This document shows, in pieces, positions 52,369 to 61,590 of a DNA stretch of 64,000 nucleotides. Numbering within the stretch: the first letter of the stretch is position 1; each line of letters begins with the position of its first letter. Below the pieces are notes generated by a model. That model made no database searches, was not told the origin of the DNA, and worked only from the letters and a program-made list of their open reading frames with translations. Made by a program: the position numbers and the translations under genes. Source of the DNA: Streptomyces sp. NBC_00377 (GTDB taxonomy: Bacteria > Actinomycetota > Actinomycetes > Streptomycetales > Streptomycetaceae); the NCBI RefSeq assembly GCF_036075115.1, contig NZ_CP107958.1, positions 1 through 64,000 on the forward strand, given 5' to 3'.

Positions 52369-52730
52369 CCCGGCATCGTGTTCATGGCTTCTGCGCTGCG
52401 GCCGGGCTGTCGTGCCGTCACCGGGGAGGGCCGAGGACGACGTTGCGCCAGGCAGGGGATGTTCATGGCCGGTCCTCGGGATACGTGGGCGGCGGCGCCG
52501 TCCTTCTGCTCGTAACCCTGTGCCGCGGCACTGCCCGATTTCCATGTTCCGCGGTGCTCAGTCGGGCTCAACGCTGCCCACACCGTGCGCTCACGAGGTC
52601 ACGCCTCACGCCATCGGGCCTGGGAGACCCTCGCGCCCGCCCACTCCACCTGCCGGGGGTGGCACCGGAACTCGCGGAGGAGTTCAGTTCCGGTTTCCCC
52701 TGCAGTGACTGGACCGCACCCCGCCACATT
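52369..52730. other. Divergent intergenic region
   Basis: About 360 bases between the flavoprotein gene and marR. I see no gene; the only clear element is the marR operator at its right edge. Confidence 0.4.
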
Positions 52731-52744
52731 CTTCGAATTCGAAG
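52731..52744. promoter_or_regulatory. MarR-type operator before marR (autoregulation)
   Basis: The palindrome CTTCGAATTCGAAG lies 16 bases before the marR ATG, identical in its 14-bp core to both sites upstream of the oxidoreductase. Its position next to the start codon suggests direct promoter occlusion and autorepression. Confidence 0.82.
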
Positions 52745-52759
52745 CAGTAGACTTCGGGC

Positions 52760-53263
52760 ATGTCTGATTCACCGCCGTCGCTCGACCCCGTGCAGCTCGG
52801 TGCCTACTTCGACCTCATCGAGGTGACCAGCCTGCTCCGGCACGCCGTCGAGCAGCAGCTGCGCGAGGCCGGTGATCTCAGCTATGTGCAGTTCCAGCTG
52901 CTGGCCCGCCTCGGGGACTCACCGACGGGCAGTCACCGCATGACCGACCTGGCCGACGGTGTCGTCTACAGCCGCAGTGGCCTGACCTATCAGGTGGATC
53001 TGCTCCAGAAGGAGGGCCTGGTCGTCCGCGCTCCCTCGCCGGACGACGAGCGGAGCATCACCGTCACCCTCACCGATGCCGGGCGTGCGCTGCTTGCGAA
53101 GGTGCTGCCGGGGCACGTCGAGGTGGTCAGCCGCCTCCTGTTCGAGCCGCTTTCGCGCGACGACGTCAAAGCTCTCGCCAGCCTGCTGGCTCCGGTGCGC
53201 GACCACATGCGCTCCATGCCGTCCCGCTCGGCCGCGCCTCGCCGCCGTAAAGCCGGAGCATGA
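52760..53263 (+). CDS. MarR-family transcriptional regulator
   Basis: A 167-residue MarR regulator: dimerisation helix (YFDLIEVTSLLRHAVEQQLR), winged HTH (QFQLLARLGDSPTGSHRMTD, LADGVVYSRSGLTYQVDLLQ) with the wing RAPSPDDERSITVTLTDAGR, and a C-terminal dimer helix. It probably binds the CTTCGAATTCGAAG palindrome found before its own start and twice upstream of the oxidoreductase. MarR proteins release DNA on binding phenolic or oxidising ligands. The ribosome site is weak (the operator and promoter crowd the start), so a leaderless or short-leader message is likely. Confidence 0.92.
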   Translation: MSDSPPSLDPVQLGAYFDLIEVTSLLRHAVEQQLREAGDLSYVQFQLLARLGDSPTGSHRMTDLADGVVYSRSGLTYQVDLLQKEGLVVRAPSPDDERSITVTLTDAGRALLAKVLPGHVEVVSRLLFEPLSRDDVKALASLLAPVRDHMRSMPSRSAAPRRRKAGA

Positions 53264-53511
53264 GGACTCGGCCCAGGCCACGGGGTAGGGACACGGCATG
53301 TTCCGCTCGGCGCAGGGCCAAGGGGAAGCGACGAGTCACGCCGAGGACAGGGACTGAGGCGTAGCACCTGGACGACGTCGAGTCGGTGCTGCATACCTGC
53401 GAGTAGCGCTCTCCGTCCCATGAGCTGCCCCGCACTCGGCGCTACTCACGTAGAAAGCGCTTCATCGAACGATCTTCGAGGGCAAAATGGGCCTGACGAA
53501 AGGAGCTCGGA

Positions 53512-55569
53512 TTGGGTGCGAGGGGCTTGGCGGACCGGTTGGCGGAGGCTCGAGCCGGAGCGCTGGTGGGCAGGGAGCAGGAGCGGGCGGTGCTCGACCG
53601 GATGGTGTCGGGTGCGGCGCACGCTCCGCTCGTCGCCTACCTGCACGGCCCCGGCGGCATCGGCAAGTCCTCGCTCGTGCGCTACGCCGCCCGGCAGGCG
53701 GAACTCGCGGGCCGCCGTGTGGTGCACGTGGACGGACGGTTCCTCGACGCCGACCCGCGCAGGCTGGAGGAGGCCGCCGCCCCGGCGTGCGCCGAACCCG
53801 GGGCGGTGCTGCTCATCGACACCTTCGAACAGTGCCAGCCCCTTGAGACGTGGTTGCGCGAGACCTTCCTGCCGCGGCTCGCCGACCATGCGATCGTGGT
53901 GGTTGCCGGAAGGACCGCCCCCGACGCCGAATGGTCACTGGACCCCGGGTGGGCGCAACTGTTCACCGAACTGCCGATACGGCCGCTCGATCCCGCCGGG
54001 TCCGACGCCCTGCTCGCCGCCCGGGGTGTCCCCGCCGAGCAGCGCGGCGCCTTCGTCGCCTTCGCCGGAGGCAGCCCGCTCGCCCTCTCGCTGGCCGCCT
54101 CCGTGCCTCCGGCGGCACCCGGCGCACTGTGGGAGCCGGCCGGCGACATCCTGACGACCCTGGTCAAGCGGCTGGTCGGCGACCTGCCCAGCGCCGTCCA
54201 CCGACGCGCCCTCGAGGTCGTCGCGCAGACCTACGTCACCCGCGAGCCCCTGCTGCGCGCCGTACTGGGTGACGAGGACACCCATACGGTGTTCGCCTGG
54301 CTGCGCCAGCTGCCCTACATCGAGGTCACACCGCAAGGGCTGCACCCGCACGACGCGGTGCGGGCGACCCTCGAGGCCGACCTGCGCTGGCGGGACCCCG
54401 AGCGCTACGACGACATCCGCGCCCGCATCTCCCTCGCCGGCCTGCACGCCGTGCGCTCCGCCACCGCCGACGACGCGCTCTTGCGAATCGCGGAATGGAT
54501 GTTCCTCTTCCGCGACCACGACCGCCCGGACAACCTGTACGACCACCGGAAGCACCCCCACATCGAGGACGCTCCGCTGCGGCCCGAAGACGTGCCCGCC
54601 GTGCTGCGTATGGCCGAGGAGGCCGAGGGCCCGGCATCGGCAGCCGCGGTCGCGCACTGGCTGCGCCGCCAGCCGGAGGGCTTCCGCGTCCACCGCTACA
54701 CGAGCTCCACCACACCCGCTGCATTCATGGCCATCCTGCGGCTGGACGCACCGCTGCCCGAGGACCGCGCCGCAGACCCGGTGATCGCAGCAGTCTGGGA
54801 CCTCGTGGAGACGGCCGCTCCCCTGGGACCGGGCGAGCACCTCGGCATCCGCCGCTTCGCGGTGCAACCCGGCGGGCGACAGCGGCCCTCACCCCTGATG
54901 GAACTCACCAGCCGGCGCACCATCGCCGAGGAGATGAGGAGCCACGGACGCGCGGTGACCTTCACTGTCTTCGAAGACGCCGACCGGTGGGGACGCTACC
55001 TCGCCGAGGCCGGACTACCGGAAGTCGCGGCCGTGGACGTCGGCGGCCTGCGACAGCACGTCTTCGGCCGGGACTGGCGACGGCAACCAGTGGAAGAGTG
55101 GGCGCAACACCGGGCGCGCACCGCACTCACGCCCCTGACGACATGGCCCGCAACCGCCTCCGCAAGTGGCCCGGGCGACCAGCTGCCGCGACCCGCGTTC
55201 GAGGAAGGCGTACTCGAGGCACTGCGCACCTGGCACACCCCGCGTGAATTCGCGACCAGCGCCCTGCTGCACTCCCATCTCGTGACGCCCGGCTCACCCG
55301 ACCCCGCCGCGGAACTGCGCGGCGCCATCACCACCGCCCTCAACGCGATACAGATCGACCCAGCGGGCGTCAAAGCCCACGAGGCCCTCACCACCACCTA
55401 CATCACGGCCTCCCGCACCCACAGGGCTGCCGCCCGACGACTCGGGGTGCCCTACGGCACCTACCGGCGTCACCTCGCTCTGGCCAAGGAACGCCTCACC
55501 GAACAACTGCTGCGACAACCGGCCACGACACCCACACCGACCCCGCCACGCCAGTTGCCGAGGGAGTGA
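53512..55569 (+). CDS. STAND-type NTPase regulator
   Basis: A 685-residue ATPase. Near the N-terminus VGREQERAVLDRMVSG is followed by Walker A LHGPGGIGKSSLVRYAARQA (residues ~44-63), Walker B VLLIDTFEQCQP and a sensor RPLDPAGSDALLAARGVP. The region after residue 220 is helical; the last ~60 residues (ASRTHRAAARRLGVPYGTYR, HLALAKERLTEQLL) resemble an HTH, which suggests a DNA-binding output. Such STAND proteins switch on ligand binding. The start is TTG 53512, with AAAGGAG 7 bases upstream; no ATG or GTG in frame is better. The downstream SRPBCC gene may be co-transcribed. Confidence 0.85.
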   Translation: MGARGLADRLAEARAGALVGREQERAVLDRMVSGAAHAPLVAYLHGPGGIGKSSLVRYAARQAELAGRRVVHVDGRFLDADPRRLEEAAAPACAEPGAVLLIDTFEQCQPLETWLRETFLPRLADHAIVVVAGRTAPDAEWSLDPGWAQLFTELPIRPLDPAGSDALLAARGVPAEQRGAFVAFAGGSPLALSLAASVPPAAPGALWEPAGDILTTLVKRLVGDLPSAVHRRALEVVAQTYVTREPLLRAVLGDEDTHTVFAWLRQLPYIEVTPQGLHPHDAVRATLEADLRWRDPERYDDIRARISLAGLHAVRSATADDALLRIAEWMFLFRDHDRPDNLYDHRKHPHIEDAPLRPEDVPAVLRMAEEAEGPASAAAVAHWLRRQPEGFRVHRYTSSTTPAAFMAILRLDAPLPEDRAADPVIAAVWDLVETAAPLGPGEHLGIRRFAVQPGGRQRPSPLMELTSRRTIAEEMRSHGRAVTFTVFEDADRWGRYLAEAGLPEVAAVDVGGLRQHVFGRDWRRQPVEEWAQHRARTALTPLTTWPATASASGPGDQLPRPAFEEGVLEALRTWHTPREFATSALLHSHLVTPGSPDPAAELRGAITTALNAIQIDPAGVKAHEALTTTYITASRTHRAAARRLGVPYGTYRRHLALAKERLTEQLLRQPATTPTPTPPRQLPRE

Positions 55570-55645
55570 CCTGCGGGCAGCGCTGAGCACGGCTGAGCAG
55601 CCCACATGTGTGCCTCGGGCAGGCGCTGGCCGCGATGCTCGTGGC

Positions 55646-56143
55646 ATGACCAAAACGAGTGTCCCGATCACCGTCTTCGCCCGTACAACGTCCAGCCCCG
55701 CCCACACCTACCAGGTCATCGTGCCGATCGACCTCGCCCAGGTGTTCAAGCCGTGGGGACCGCTGCCCGGCGTCGCGGAAGTGCGCGACCAGACCGGCAC
55801 CTGGAACCGGCCGGGGACAGCGCGCCAGACCTGGTTCACCGACGGCTCCAAGGCCGACGAGCGGCTTACCGAGATCGCGGAGGGGCACGGATTCGCCTAC
55901 GAGCTGAGTGGCTTCACCAACGTGCTGGCCAAGCTGACCTCCGGGGTGCGCGGCGAATGGTCGTTCCTGCCCGATGGCACCGGCACGTCGATCCGGTGGA
56001 CCTACGACTTCCGGCCGCTGCCCGGCCGCCGCTGGATCGTCGCGGGGCCGTTCAAGCAGCTCTGGATCCGCTACATGCGCGCCGCACTCACCAGGATGGT
56101 GACCGTGGTAGAGGAAACGCCCAATGCCACCATGGTGGAGTGA
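55646..56143 (+). CDS. SRPBCC-superfamily protein
   Basis: A 165-residue helix-grip protein: SSPAHTYQVIVPIDLAQVFK, TGTWNRPGTARQTWFTDGSK, YELSGFTNVLAKLTSGVRGE, GTSIRWTYDFRPLPGRRWIV, and the long C-terminal helix. These pockets bind hydrophobic ligands (polyketides, lipids, hormones). It lies 76 bases behind the STAND regulator and directly before the dead terpene cyclase, so a terpenoid ligand is imaginable but unproven. ATG 55646 has a poor ribosome site; GTG-like upstream starts look no better. Confidence 0.82.
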   Translation: MTKTSVPITVFARTTSSPAHTYQVIVPIDLAQVFKPWGPLPGVAEVRDQTGTWNRPGTARQTWFTDGSKADERLTEIAEGHGFAYELSGFTNVLAKLTSGVRGEWSFLPDGTGTSIRWTYDFRPLPGRRWIVAGPFKQLWIRYMRAALTRMVTVVEETPNATMVE

Positions 56144-56169
56144 GCGACCTGAGCTTCGCCGCATTACTA

Positions 56170-56870
56170 CTGTAATCGAGACCCTGGTCGCGCAGATGTA
56201 CCCCGGCCGCTGGGCCGACGCCCTCCCGTTCCCGGCGACCGCGTTCCGGGACCTGTGGCAGACCGCTATCCACGGCACGTCATGGCACTGGCAGGGCCGG
56301 ATGGCCGACGCGTGGACCCGCTGTCTGTGGGCGAATCTCGCGGAAGCCACGATCGCCGGCGCGGCGCCGTACCGAGGTCACTGGAGCAGTATCTGCGGAT
56401 GCGGCGTACGAGCATCGGAGTGTCTCCCTCGCTCGGCATGGTGGAGAGGGCATCACGCTTCGAGATCTGCGCCCGCGCCTACCATCAGAGCGCTATCCAA
56501 AGGCTGGAGACCCTCACCTGCGAGATCATCGCCCTGTGCAATGACATCGCCTCCCTGGAGAAGGAAGAGGCCCAGGGCGACACCTACAACGCTGTCCTCA
56601 TCCTGTACCGCTTCAACGGGCTCACCCGGGACCAGACCCTGGACCACGTCATCGCGATGGTGGGCGACCGGGCCGAGGAGTTCCATGCCCTGCGCCTGCA
56701 GACGCCCCGACTGTGCGAGGCACTCGAACTCCCGCCACCGGAGCGGATCGCGGTCTCGCGGTGGATCGACGGCGCGCGGACCTGGACGGCGGCAACCTCG
56801 ACTGGCAGCGCGAGACATCCCGCTACCGCACGGCCCAGCCGGTCCAGCGCGCAGCGCCCGCCTTGAGCCC
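56170..56870 (+). pseudogene. Second terpene cyclase, decayed
   Basis: Three frames together spell the C-terminal two-thirds of a bacterial class I terpene cyclase. Frame A (about 56170-56350) has FPATAFRDLWQTAIHGTSWH. Frame B (about 56370-56780) has SLEQYLRMRRTSIGVSPSLG, then CNDIASLEKEEAQGDTYNAV with an intact NSE triad, and LDHVIAMVGDRAEEFHALRL. Frame C (about 56780-56870) ends GGNLDWQRETSRYR. The N-terminal domain with the DDxxD motif is missing. It is more like the sesquiterpene/2-MIB-type cyclases than the synthase at 21.5 kb. Confidence 0.85.
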
Positions 56871-57365
56871 CACCCGGCAGCCCTTACCAAAGCGCCGGCA
56901 CGGGACACCCGCCGACGCAGCCCAGGCCGGGTTCAGCACTTCGCTGGCAACCTTCGCACGACGATGCCGTTGCGCGGCTGTGCACGGGTGCTACGCACGA
57001 TCCAGGTCAGGTAGTACCAGCCCGCTACGGCTCGTGTGGACGCTCCCACGCCGGGATCGCCGCGGTGGTCCCGGCGGCCCGGTACTGGGGCATCTTCGCG
57101 CCGGTGGCTGGCGGTCGCCCCAGGGGGCATGGCGCGGTACGAGGGCCCCGCCCACGACAGGCACGCGCGGACCCGGCTGCGCCGCCCACGCCCCCCACAG
57201 CCCACGCACTCCCAGCTCCCACGATCAGGGAGTTTGAGCGTCAACCACCCCCCGACACCCACCCCCCTCCGGCAGCGTTCCTCCCGCAGCGAGACACCAC
57301 CACGGCGTCCCGCACAGCAACGAGGAGACACATGCGAGGCACGAGGGCCCTCACCCATCGATCCG
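56871..57365. other. Intergenic, no gene seen
   Basis: About 500 bases between the cyclase remnant and the TnsA-like gene. An ATG at 57332 with a GAGGAG site stands here but opens onto a different frame from the TnsA-like protein, so the original start of that gene may have been frameshifted away. Confidence 0.4.
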
Positions 57366-58244
57366 GTGTCGGCGTTCCCGGTGGTGCCGGGCCGGCGGTG
57401 GGGGCCGGATCTGTGGTGGTCGGCCACCACCGGGCGGCACGTGGCCGCCGGATCGAACGCCATGCGTACCCAGCTGATGGTCCTGGACCGCGACCCGCAG
57501 GTCACCGGCATGGCCGGGCGGCCGGTACGACTGCTGTGGCACGACCGCCGGGGCCGGGTGCGTTCCTGGGTGCCGCAGCTCTTCGCCCGCTGCACCGACG
57601 GCTCCAGCATGCTGGCCGACTGCCCCGGCCGCCTTGGCACCGGCGGTGAACGCGCCCTGAAGGCCGCGCAGGCGGTGGCTGCGGCGTGCACGGACATCGG
57701 CTGGAACTACCGGCGCCTCGCGCCGCTGGACGAGGTGGTGGCAGCGAACCTGACATGGCTGGCCGGCTACCGCCACCCCCGCAACCAGGGCAGGCCCGGC
57801 CTCATGCCCGCCGTGCTTGAGGCCTTCGCGCGGCCGCGGCCGCTGCTCGAGGGCGCCGAAGCGGCCGGCGACCCAATCGAGACCCTCCCGGCCGTCTTCC
57901 ACACCCTGTGGCACCACACGCTGACGACCACGCTCAAGACGCCGCTGCACGAACGGGTCCTCGTCCATCCCGGCTCCTTTGGCGAGGGCAGTGGCGCAGC
58001 GTCGGCCGAAAGCCTGCACGATGACGTCGCCGACGACCGTGGCGAGGACCCTCCCGTCGGGAACGTAGTACCCAAGGGGCGTCCATCGAGCACGTCTCTG
58101 CTCAAGGCCTACTGGGCTTTGATGACCTGGAGGGTGTTGAGTGCTGCGGCACGGCGGGCTGGCCACAGGGCCGCAAGTACGCCGACGGCCGCCGAGGCCG
58201 CCAGGAAGAGGAGGATGCGTTCCCAGGGGATCTGCATGGTGTAA
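57366..58244 (+). CDS. TnsA-like heteromeric transposase endonuclease subunit
   Basis: From GTG 57366 the protein reads PVVPGRRWGPDLWWSATTGR, MRTQLMVLDRDPQVTGMAGR, DGSSMLADCPGRLG, GWNYRRLAPLDEVVAANLTW, LAGYRHPRNQGRP and FHTLWHHTLTTTLKTPLHER, the core of actinomycete TnsA-like proteins, which cut the 5' transposon ends beside a TnsB-type transposase. Homology ends near 57985; the last ~85 codons are unrelated and run antisense over the end of the ABC permease, so the natural stop was lost. The likely original ATG (57332) is in another frame. It is probably a relic; the TnsB/TnsC pair in this window lies 45 kb away. Confidence 0.7.
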   Translation: MSAFPVVPGRRWGPDLWWSATTGRHVAAGSNAMRTQLMVLDRDPQVTGMAGRPVRLLWHDRRGRVRSWVPQLFARCTDGSSMLADCPGRLGTGGERALKAAQAVAAACTDIGWNYRRLAPLDEVVAANLTWLAGYRHPRNQGRPGLMPAVLEAFARPRPLLEGAEAAGDPIETLPAVFHTLWHHTLTTTLKTPLHERVLVHPGSFGEGSGAASAESLHDDVADDRGEDPPVGNVVPKGRPSSTSLLKAYWALMTWRVLSAAARRAGHRAASTPTAAEAARKRRMRSQGICMV

Positions 58245-60643
58245 CCGCTGAGCAGTTTGGAGTGGGAGAAGACGGTACCCATCGCCCATGCGGTGAAGGT
58301 GCCCACGACGATGCCGAGCACCGAACCGAAGAGCGAGATCACGATGGACTCGAGCCGGATCATCCGCTTGATGCCCTCTCGGCGCATGCCGATCGCGCGT
58401 AGCATTCCAATCTCTTGGGCACGTGCGAAGACGGACAAGGCCATGGTGTTGACCACGCTGAGCACCGAGATGATCAGCGCCATGCCGAGTAGCCCGTAGA
58501 CCATGTTCAGCAGGAGGGCGACGCTTCCGGTGACCTCCTGCTGCAATGCCTGGGGGCCCTGCAGTTTGAGCAGGGGGTTGTGCAGGGCGGTCTTGACGCG
58601 TTCCTGCACGTCGTTGGCATGGCTGGCTGTGGCCTTGACCAGGATGATGTCGTCCCGCTGCGCCGCCATGTGCGGGGCGAGGGTCTTTAGCGACATCAGA
58701 TAGTTGGACAGCAGTGGGTTGGCCTTGATGATGCCGCTGACGATGAGGGGCTGCTGCGTGCCGTCGGCGAAGGTCACGGTGACGCTGTCGCCTGCGTGGA
58801 GGTGGCCGCGTTCGGCGGCGGCTTCGGTGACCAGCAGGCCGGAGTCCAGGTGGGCGGCGCTTCCGGCCGTGTAGCGCAGCGTCAGGAGCCGGGTGATTAC
58901 GGTTGGGTCGACTGCGGTCACTTTGTAGCCGGTAACCGTGCCGATGGATGCGACGGCTCCGGTACGGATTGGGGAGGCGTCGGTGACGCCGGGGACGGAG
59001 GAGATCGTCGCGGTGACCGAGGGGTCGAGCGGCTGGTCGTTGATCATTCTGACCATGAAGTCCGCCTTGAGATTGCCGGTGGTCTGCTTGGCAAGGACGG
59101 ATCCGATCGAGGTGCCGATCACGGTGACCGCGGTGACCAGGGTCAAGCCGAGCATGAGGGCCGCCGTGGTGGAGGCGGTGCGCCGCGGGTTACGGCGAGC
59201 GTTCTCGGTAGCGAGCTTGCCGTCGATGCCGAACCACTTGGTGAACGGCTTGTTGAGCAGTCCGAGCAGCGGCCTGGACAAGAACGGAGTGAGGATGACT
59301 AGCGCGATGTTCAGCAGTCCGGCGCCGGCACCGATGTAGTAGCCGCCCGAGGTACTGCCAACGGCCATACCCCGGGCACCCAGGCCCACGCTGATCGCGG
59401 TGATCAGGAAGCCCACGGCGTTGCGGATTCGCAGACTGGCTTGAGTAGGCGTGATGTGCGCGCTGCTCATCGCGGCGATCGGGGGGATCTTGGACGCCCG
59501 GCGGCCAGGCAGCCAGGCAGCCAGCACGGTGACGGCGGTTCCCACAAGTAGAGAGCCGGCGATGGTGCCGGGCGAGACCACGGGGTCGGTGCCGGGCAGA
59601 CCGGTGTCCATGAGGTCGTTGAGCACCGTATGCAGGCCGCTGGCGATCAGGACGCCGAGGACTAGACCGATGGCGGAGGAGATCAGGCCGACGATGAGTG
59701 CTTCGAGCTGGACGGCCCGGGTGACCTGGCGGCGGGTGGCACCGATGGCGCGGACGAGGGCGAGTTCGTGGGTGCGCTGGGCGACCAGCATGGTGAAGGT
59801 GTTGGCGATGAGGAAGATGCCGACGAACAGGGAGACCACGGCGAAGGCCAGGAAGACGTTGCTGAGGGTTTTGATACTGGAGGCGTCGGCCTCTTTCTCG
59901 TCGCTGATGAGCTTGGCGGCAGTGATCGCTTCGCTGTTCCTGCCCAGCAGAGGCGTGATCTCTTTCAGCAGCCGCTGGTCGCTCGTCCCGGCTGCCGCCC
60001 TGACTACGATCCGGGCGTACTGGCCGGGGGACCCGAACAGCCGCTGGGCCGTGGCGGTGTCGAAGAGAGTGAAGGTCGCGCCCGTGGTAGCCGCCGGATC
60101 GGTAGCGGTGAAGACGCCCACGAGATGTTCCGTCATGACCGGTCCGTCGACGATCACGCGCACGGTGTCACCTACGCGGAAGCCGGCCTTGGCGGCGGTG
60201 TGGGTGTCCAGCGCGATCTCGTCGGACTGCTGCGGGGCCCGCCCGTCGGTGAAGGAGCGGTCGGGGTCCTTGCCGTCTACATCGGGGGCGAAGTTGGCGC
60301 CATGGGAAGCGTTGCCGACGACGTCGCCGGACCTGTTGACGACATAGGTGTCACCAGAGACCTGACCCCGGGCGGAGGCGACACCCGGAAGCGCGCGGAC
60401 CTTCTCGAGCACCGTGCCGGTCAGGCCTGAGGACTGTCCGTGTTGCTGGGCCTGCGAGGTGGCTCTGACTGCGACGTCGACACCGACGTTCTCCCTAGTG
60501 GCCTGGTCCTGATAGCCCTTGCTGACCGTGGCGCTGAAGATCAGGGTTGCGGCCACGAAGGCGACACCGAGGACCACGGCGAGCATGGTCATCAGCAGCC
60601 GGAGCCTGTGGGTGGTGATGTTGCGTACGGCAAGACGGAACAT
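58109..60643 (-). CDS. ABC transporter permease, FtsX/MacB type
   Basis: An 844-residue permease made of two FtsX-like halves. An N-terminal helix (LLMTMLAVVLGVAFVAATLI) precedes a large extracytoplasmic MacB_PCD domain (residues ~40-250). Then come three helices (FLAFAVVSLFVGIFLIANTF, LIVGLISSAIGLVLGVLIAS, SLLVGTAVTVLAAWLPGRRA), further helices, a second extracytoplasmic domain (~500-690) and a final helix trio ending ALWPARRAAALNTLQVIKAQ. This ten-helix form is common for Streptomyces exporters of antimicrobial peptides or lipoprotein-linked transport. It is 27 bases downstream of the ATPase gene. Confidence 0.92.
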   Translation of the reverse strand: MFRLAVRNITTHRLRLLMTMLAVVLGVAFVAATLIFSATVSKGYQDQATRENVGVDVAVRATSQAQQHGQSSGLTGTVLEKVRALPGVASARGQVSGDTYVVNRSGDVVGNASHGANFAPDVDGKDPDRSFTDGRAPQQSDEIALDTHTAAKAGFRVGDTVRVIVDGPVMTEHLVGVFTATDPAATTGATFTLFDTATAQRLFGSPGQYARIVVRAAAGTSDQRLLKEITPLLGRNSEAITAAKLISDEKEADASSIKTLSNVFLAFAVVSLFVGIFLIANTFTMLVAQRTHELALVRAIGATRRQVTRAVQLEALIVGLISSAIGLVLGVLIASGLHTVLNDLMDTGLPGTDPVVSPGTIAGSLLVGTAVTVLAAWLPGRRASKIPPIAAMSSAHITPTQASLRIRNAVGFLITAISVGLGARGMAVGSTSGGYYIGAGAGLLNIALVILTPFLSRPLLGLLNKPFTKWFGIDGKLATENARRNPRRTASTTAALMLGLTLVTAVTVIGTSIGSVLAKQTTGNLKADFMVRMINDQPLDPSVTATISSVPGVTDASPIRTGAVASIGTVTGYKVTAVDPTVITRLLTLRYTAGSAAHLDSGLLVTEAAAERGHLHAGDSVTVTFADGTQQPLIVSGIIKANPLLSNYLMSLKTLAPHMAAQRDDIILVKATASHANDVQERVKTALHNPLLKLQGPQALQQEVTGSVALLLNMVYGLLGMALIISVLSVVNTMALSVFARAQEIGMLRAIGMRREGIKRMIRLESIVISLFGSVLGIVVGTFTAWAMGTVFSHSKLLSGYTMQIPWERILLFLAASAAVGVLAALWPARRAAALNTLQVIKAQ

Positions 60644-60670
60644 GACGTCTTCCTTCCTCGTCCTGCCAGG

Positions 60671-61462
60671 TCAGCGGGTGCGGGTGCGGGTGTCGAAGCG
60701 CTTCATACGGTCCAGGACCACGTCCGCCGTGGGCTGTGCGAGTTCGTCGACGATCCGGCCGTCAGCCAGGAAGAGCACGCGGTCCGCGTAGGAGGCAGCC
60801 ACCGGATCATGGGTGACCATGACGATCGTCTGTTCCAGGTCGCGCACCGAACTGCGCAGAAAAGACAGGATCTCCGCCCCTGCCCGGGAGTCGAGGTTGC
60901 CCGTGGGCTCGTCGCCGAAGATGATCGCGGGCCGGGACGCCAAGGCACGGGCGGAGGCGACGCGCTGCTGCTGACCGCCGGAAAGTTCGGCGGGGCGGTG
61001 TCCCAGCCGGTCGGCCAGGCCAAGGGTGGCCACGATCCGGTCCAGCCACGCCTGGTCCGGCTTGTGGCCCGCGATGGCCAGCGGCAGCGTGATGTTCTCT
61101 ATCGCGGTGAGCGTGGGGAGCAGATTGAACGCCTGGAAGATGAAACCGACCCGGTCGCGCCGCAGCCGGGTCAGCTGCCGGTCCTTGAGGGTCCCCAGCT
61201 CGACACCGTCGATCTGCACGGAGCCCTCAGTGAGCGAGTCCAGGCCGGCCAGGCAGTGCAGGAACGTGGACTTGCCCGACCCCGACGGGCCCATAATGGC
61301 GGTGAATTCACCGCGCCGGAACTCCGCGGAGACCTGGTCCAGGGCCACCACCCGGGTATCCCCGCTGCCGTACACCTTGGAGAGCAGGGTGGCACGAGCA
61401 ACGACGTCTCCGGTCGGCCCGGGGGCCGCGGCAGGGGTGGACATGTTGTACGCGGTGGACAT
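60671..61462 (-). CDS. ABC transporter ATP-binding protein, MacB/LolD type
   Basis: A 263-residue ATPase that powers the adjacent permease. Walker A GPSGSGKST, Q-loop FIFQAFNLLPTLTAIENITL, signature LSGGQQQRVASARALA, Walker B IIFGDEPTGNLDS and the H-loop VMVTHDPVAASYADRVLFLA are all present. ATG 61462 has GGAG 7 bases upstream; an in-frame extension to 61660 would cover the divergent promoter and is unlikely. It is first in the operon and divergent from the two-component system, whose regulator probably controls it. Confidence 0.93.
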   Translation of the reverse strand: MSTAYNMSTPAAAPGPTGDVVARATLLSKVYGSGDTRVVALDQVSAEFRRGEFTAIMGPSGSGKSTFLHCLAGLDSLTEGSVQIDGVELGTLKDRQLTRLRRDRVGFIFQAFNLLPTLTAIENITLPLAIAGHKPDQAWLDRIVATLGLADRLGHRPAELSGGQQQRVASARALASRPAIIFGDEPTGNLDSRAGAEILSFLRSSVRDLEQTIVMVTHDPVAASYADRVLFLADGRIVDELAQPTADVVLDRMKRFDTRTRTR

Positions 61463-61554
61463 CAGAGCACTCCGTAATCGGTGGCCGTGGGTACACCGAA
61501 AAGGTAGGCCGGGAGGGTGGAGCGGGGGATCGCGCTCCGGAGCCAACCCGGTCC

Positions 61555-61568
61555 CGTACTGGAGTACG
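61555..61568. promoter_or_regulatory. GG-centred palindrome 1 in the divergent promoter
   Basis: CGTACT-GG-AGTACG, a 6-bp inverted repeat around GG, lies between the ABC operon and the kinase gene. Its core, TACT-GG-AGTA, resembles that of palindrome 2 (TACC-GG-GGTA), so both may be bound by the same NarL-type response regulator. Confidence 0.6.
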
Positions 61569-61590
61569 ACCCGCACCCCTGCGGCACCCG

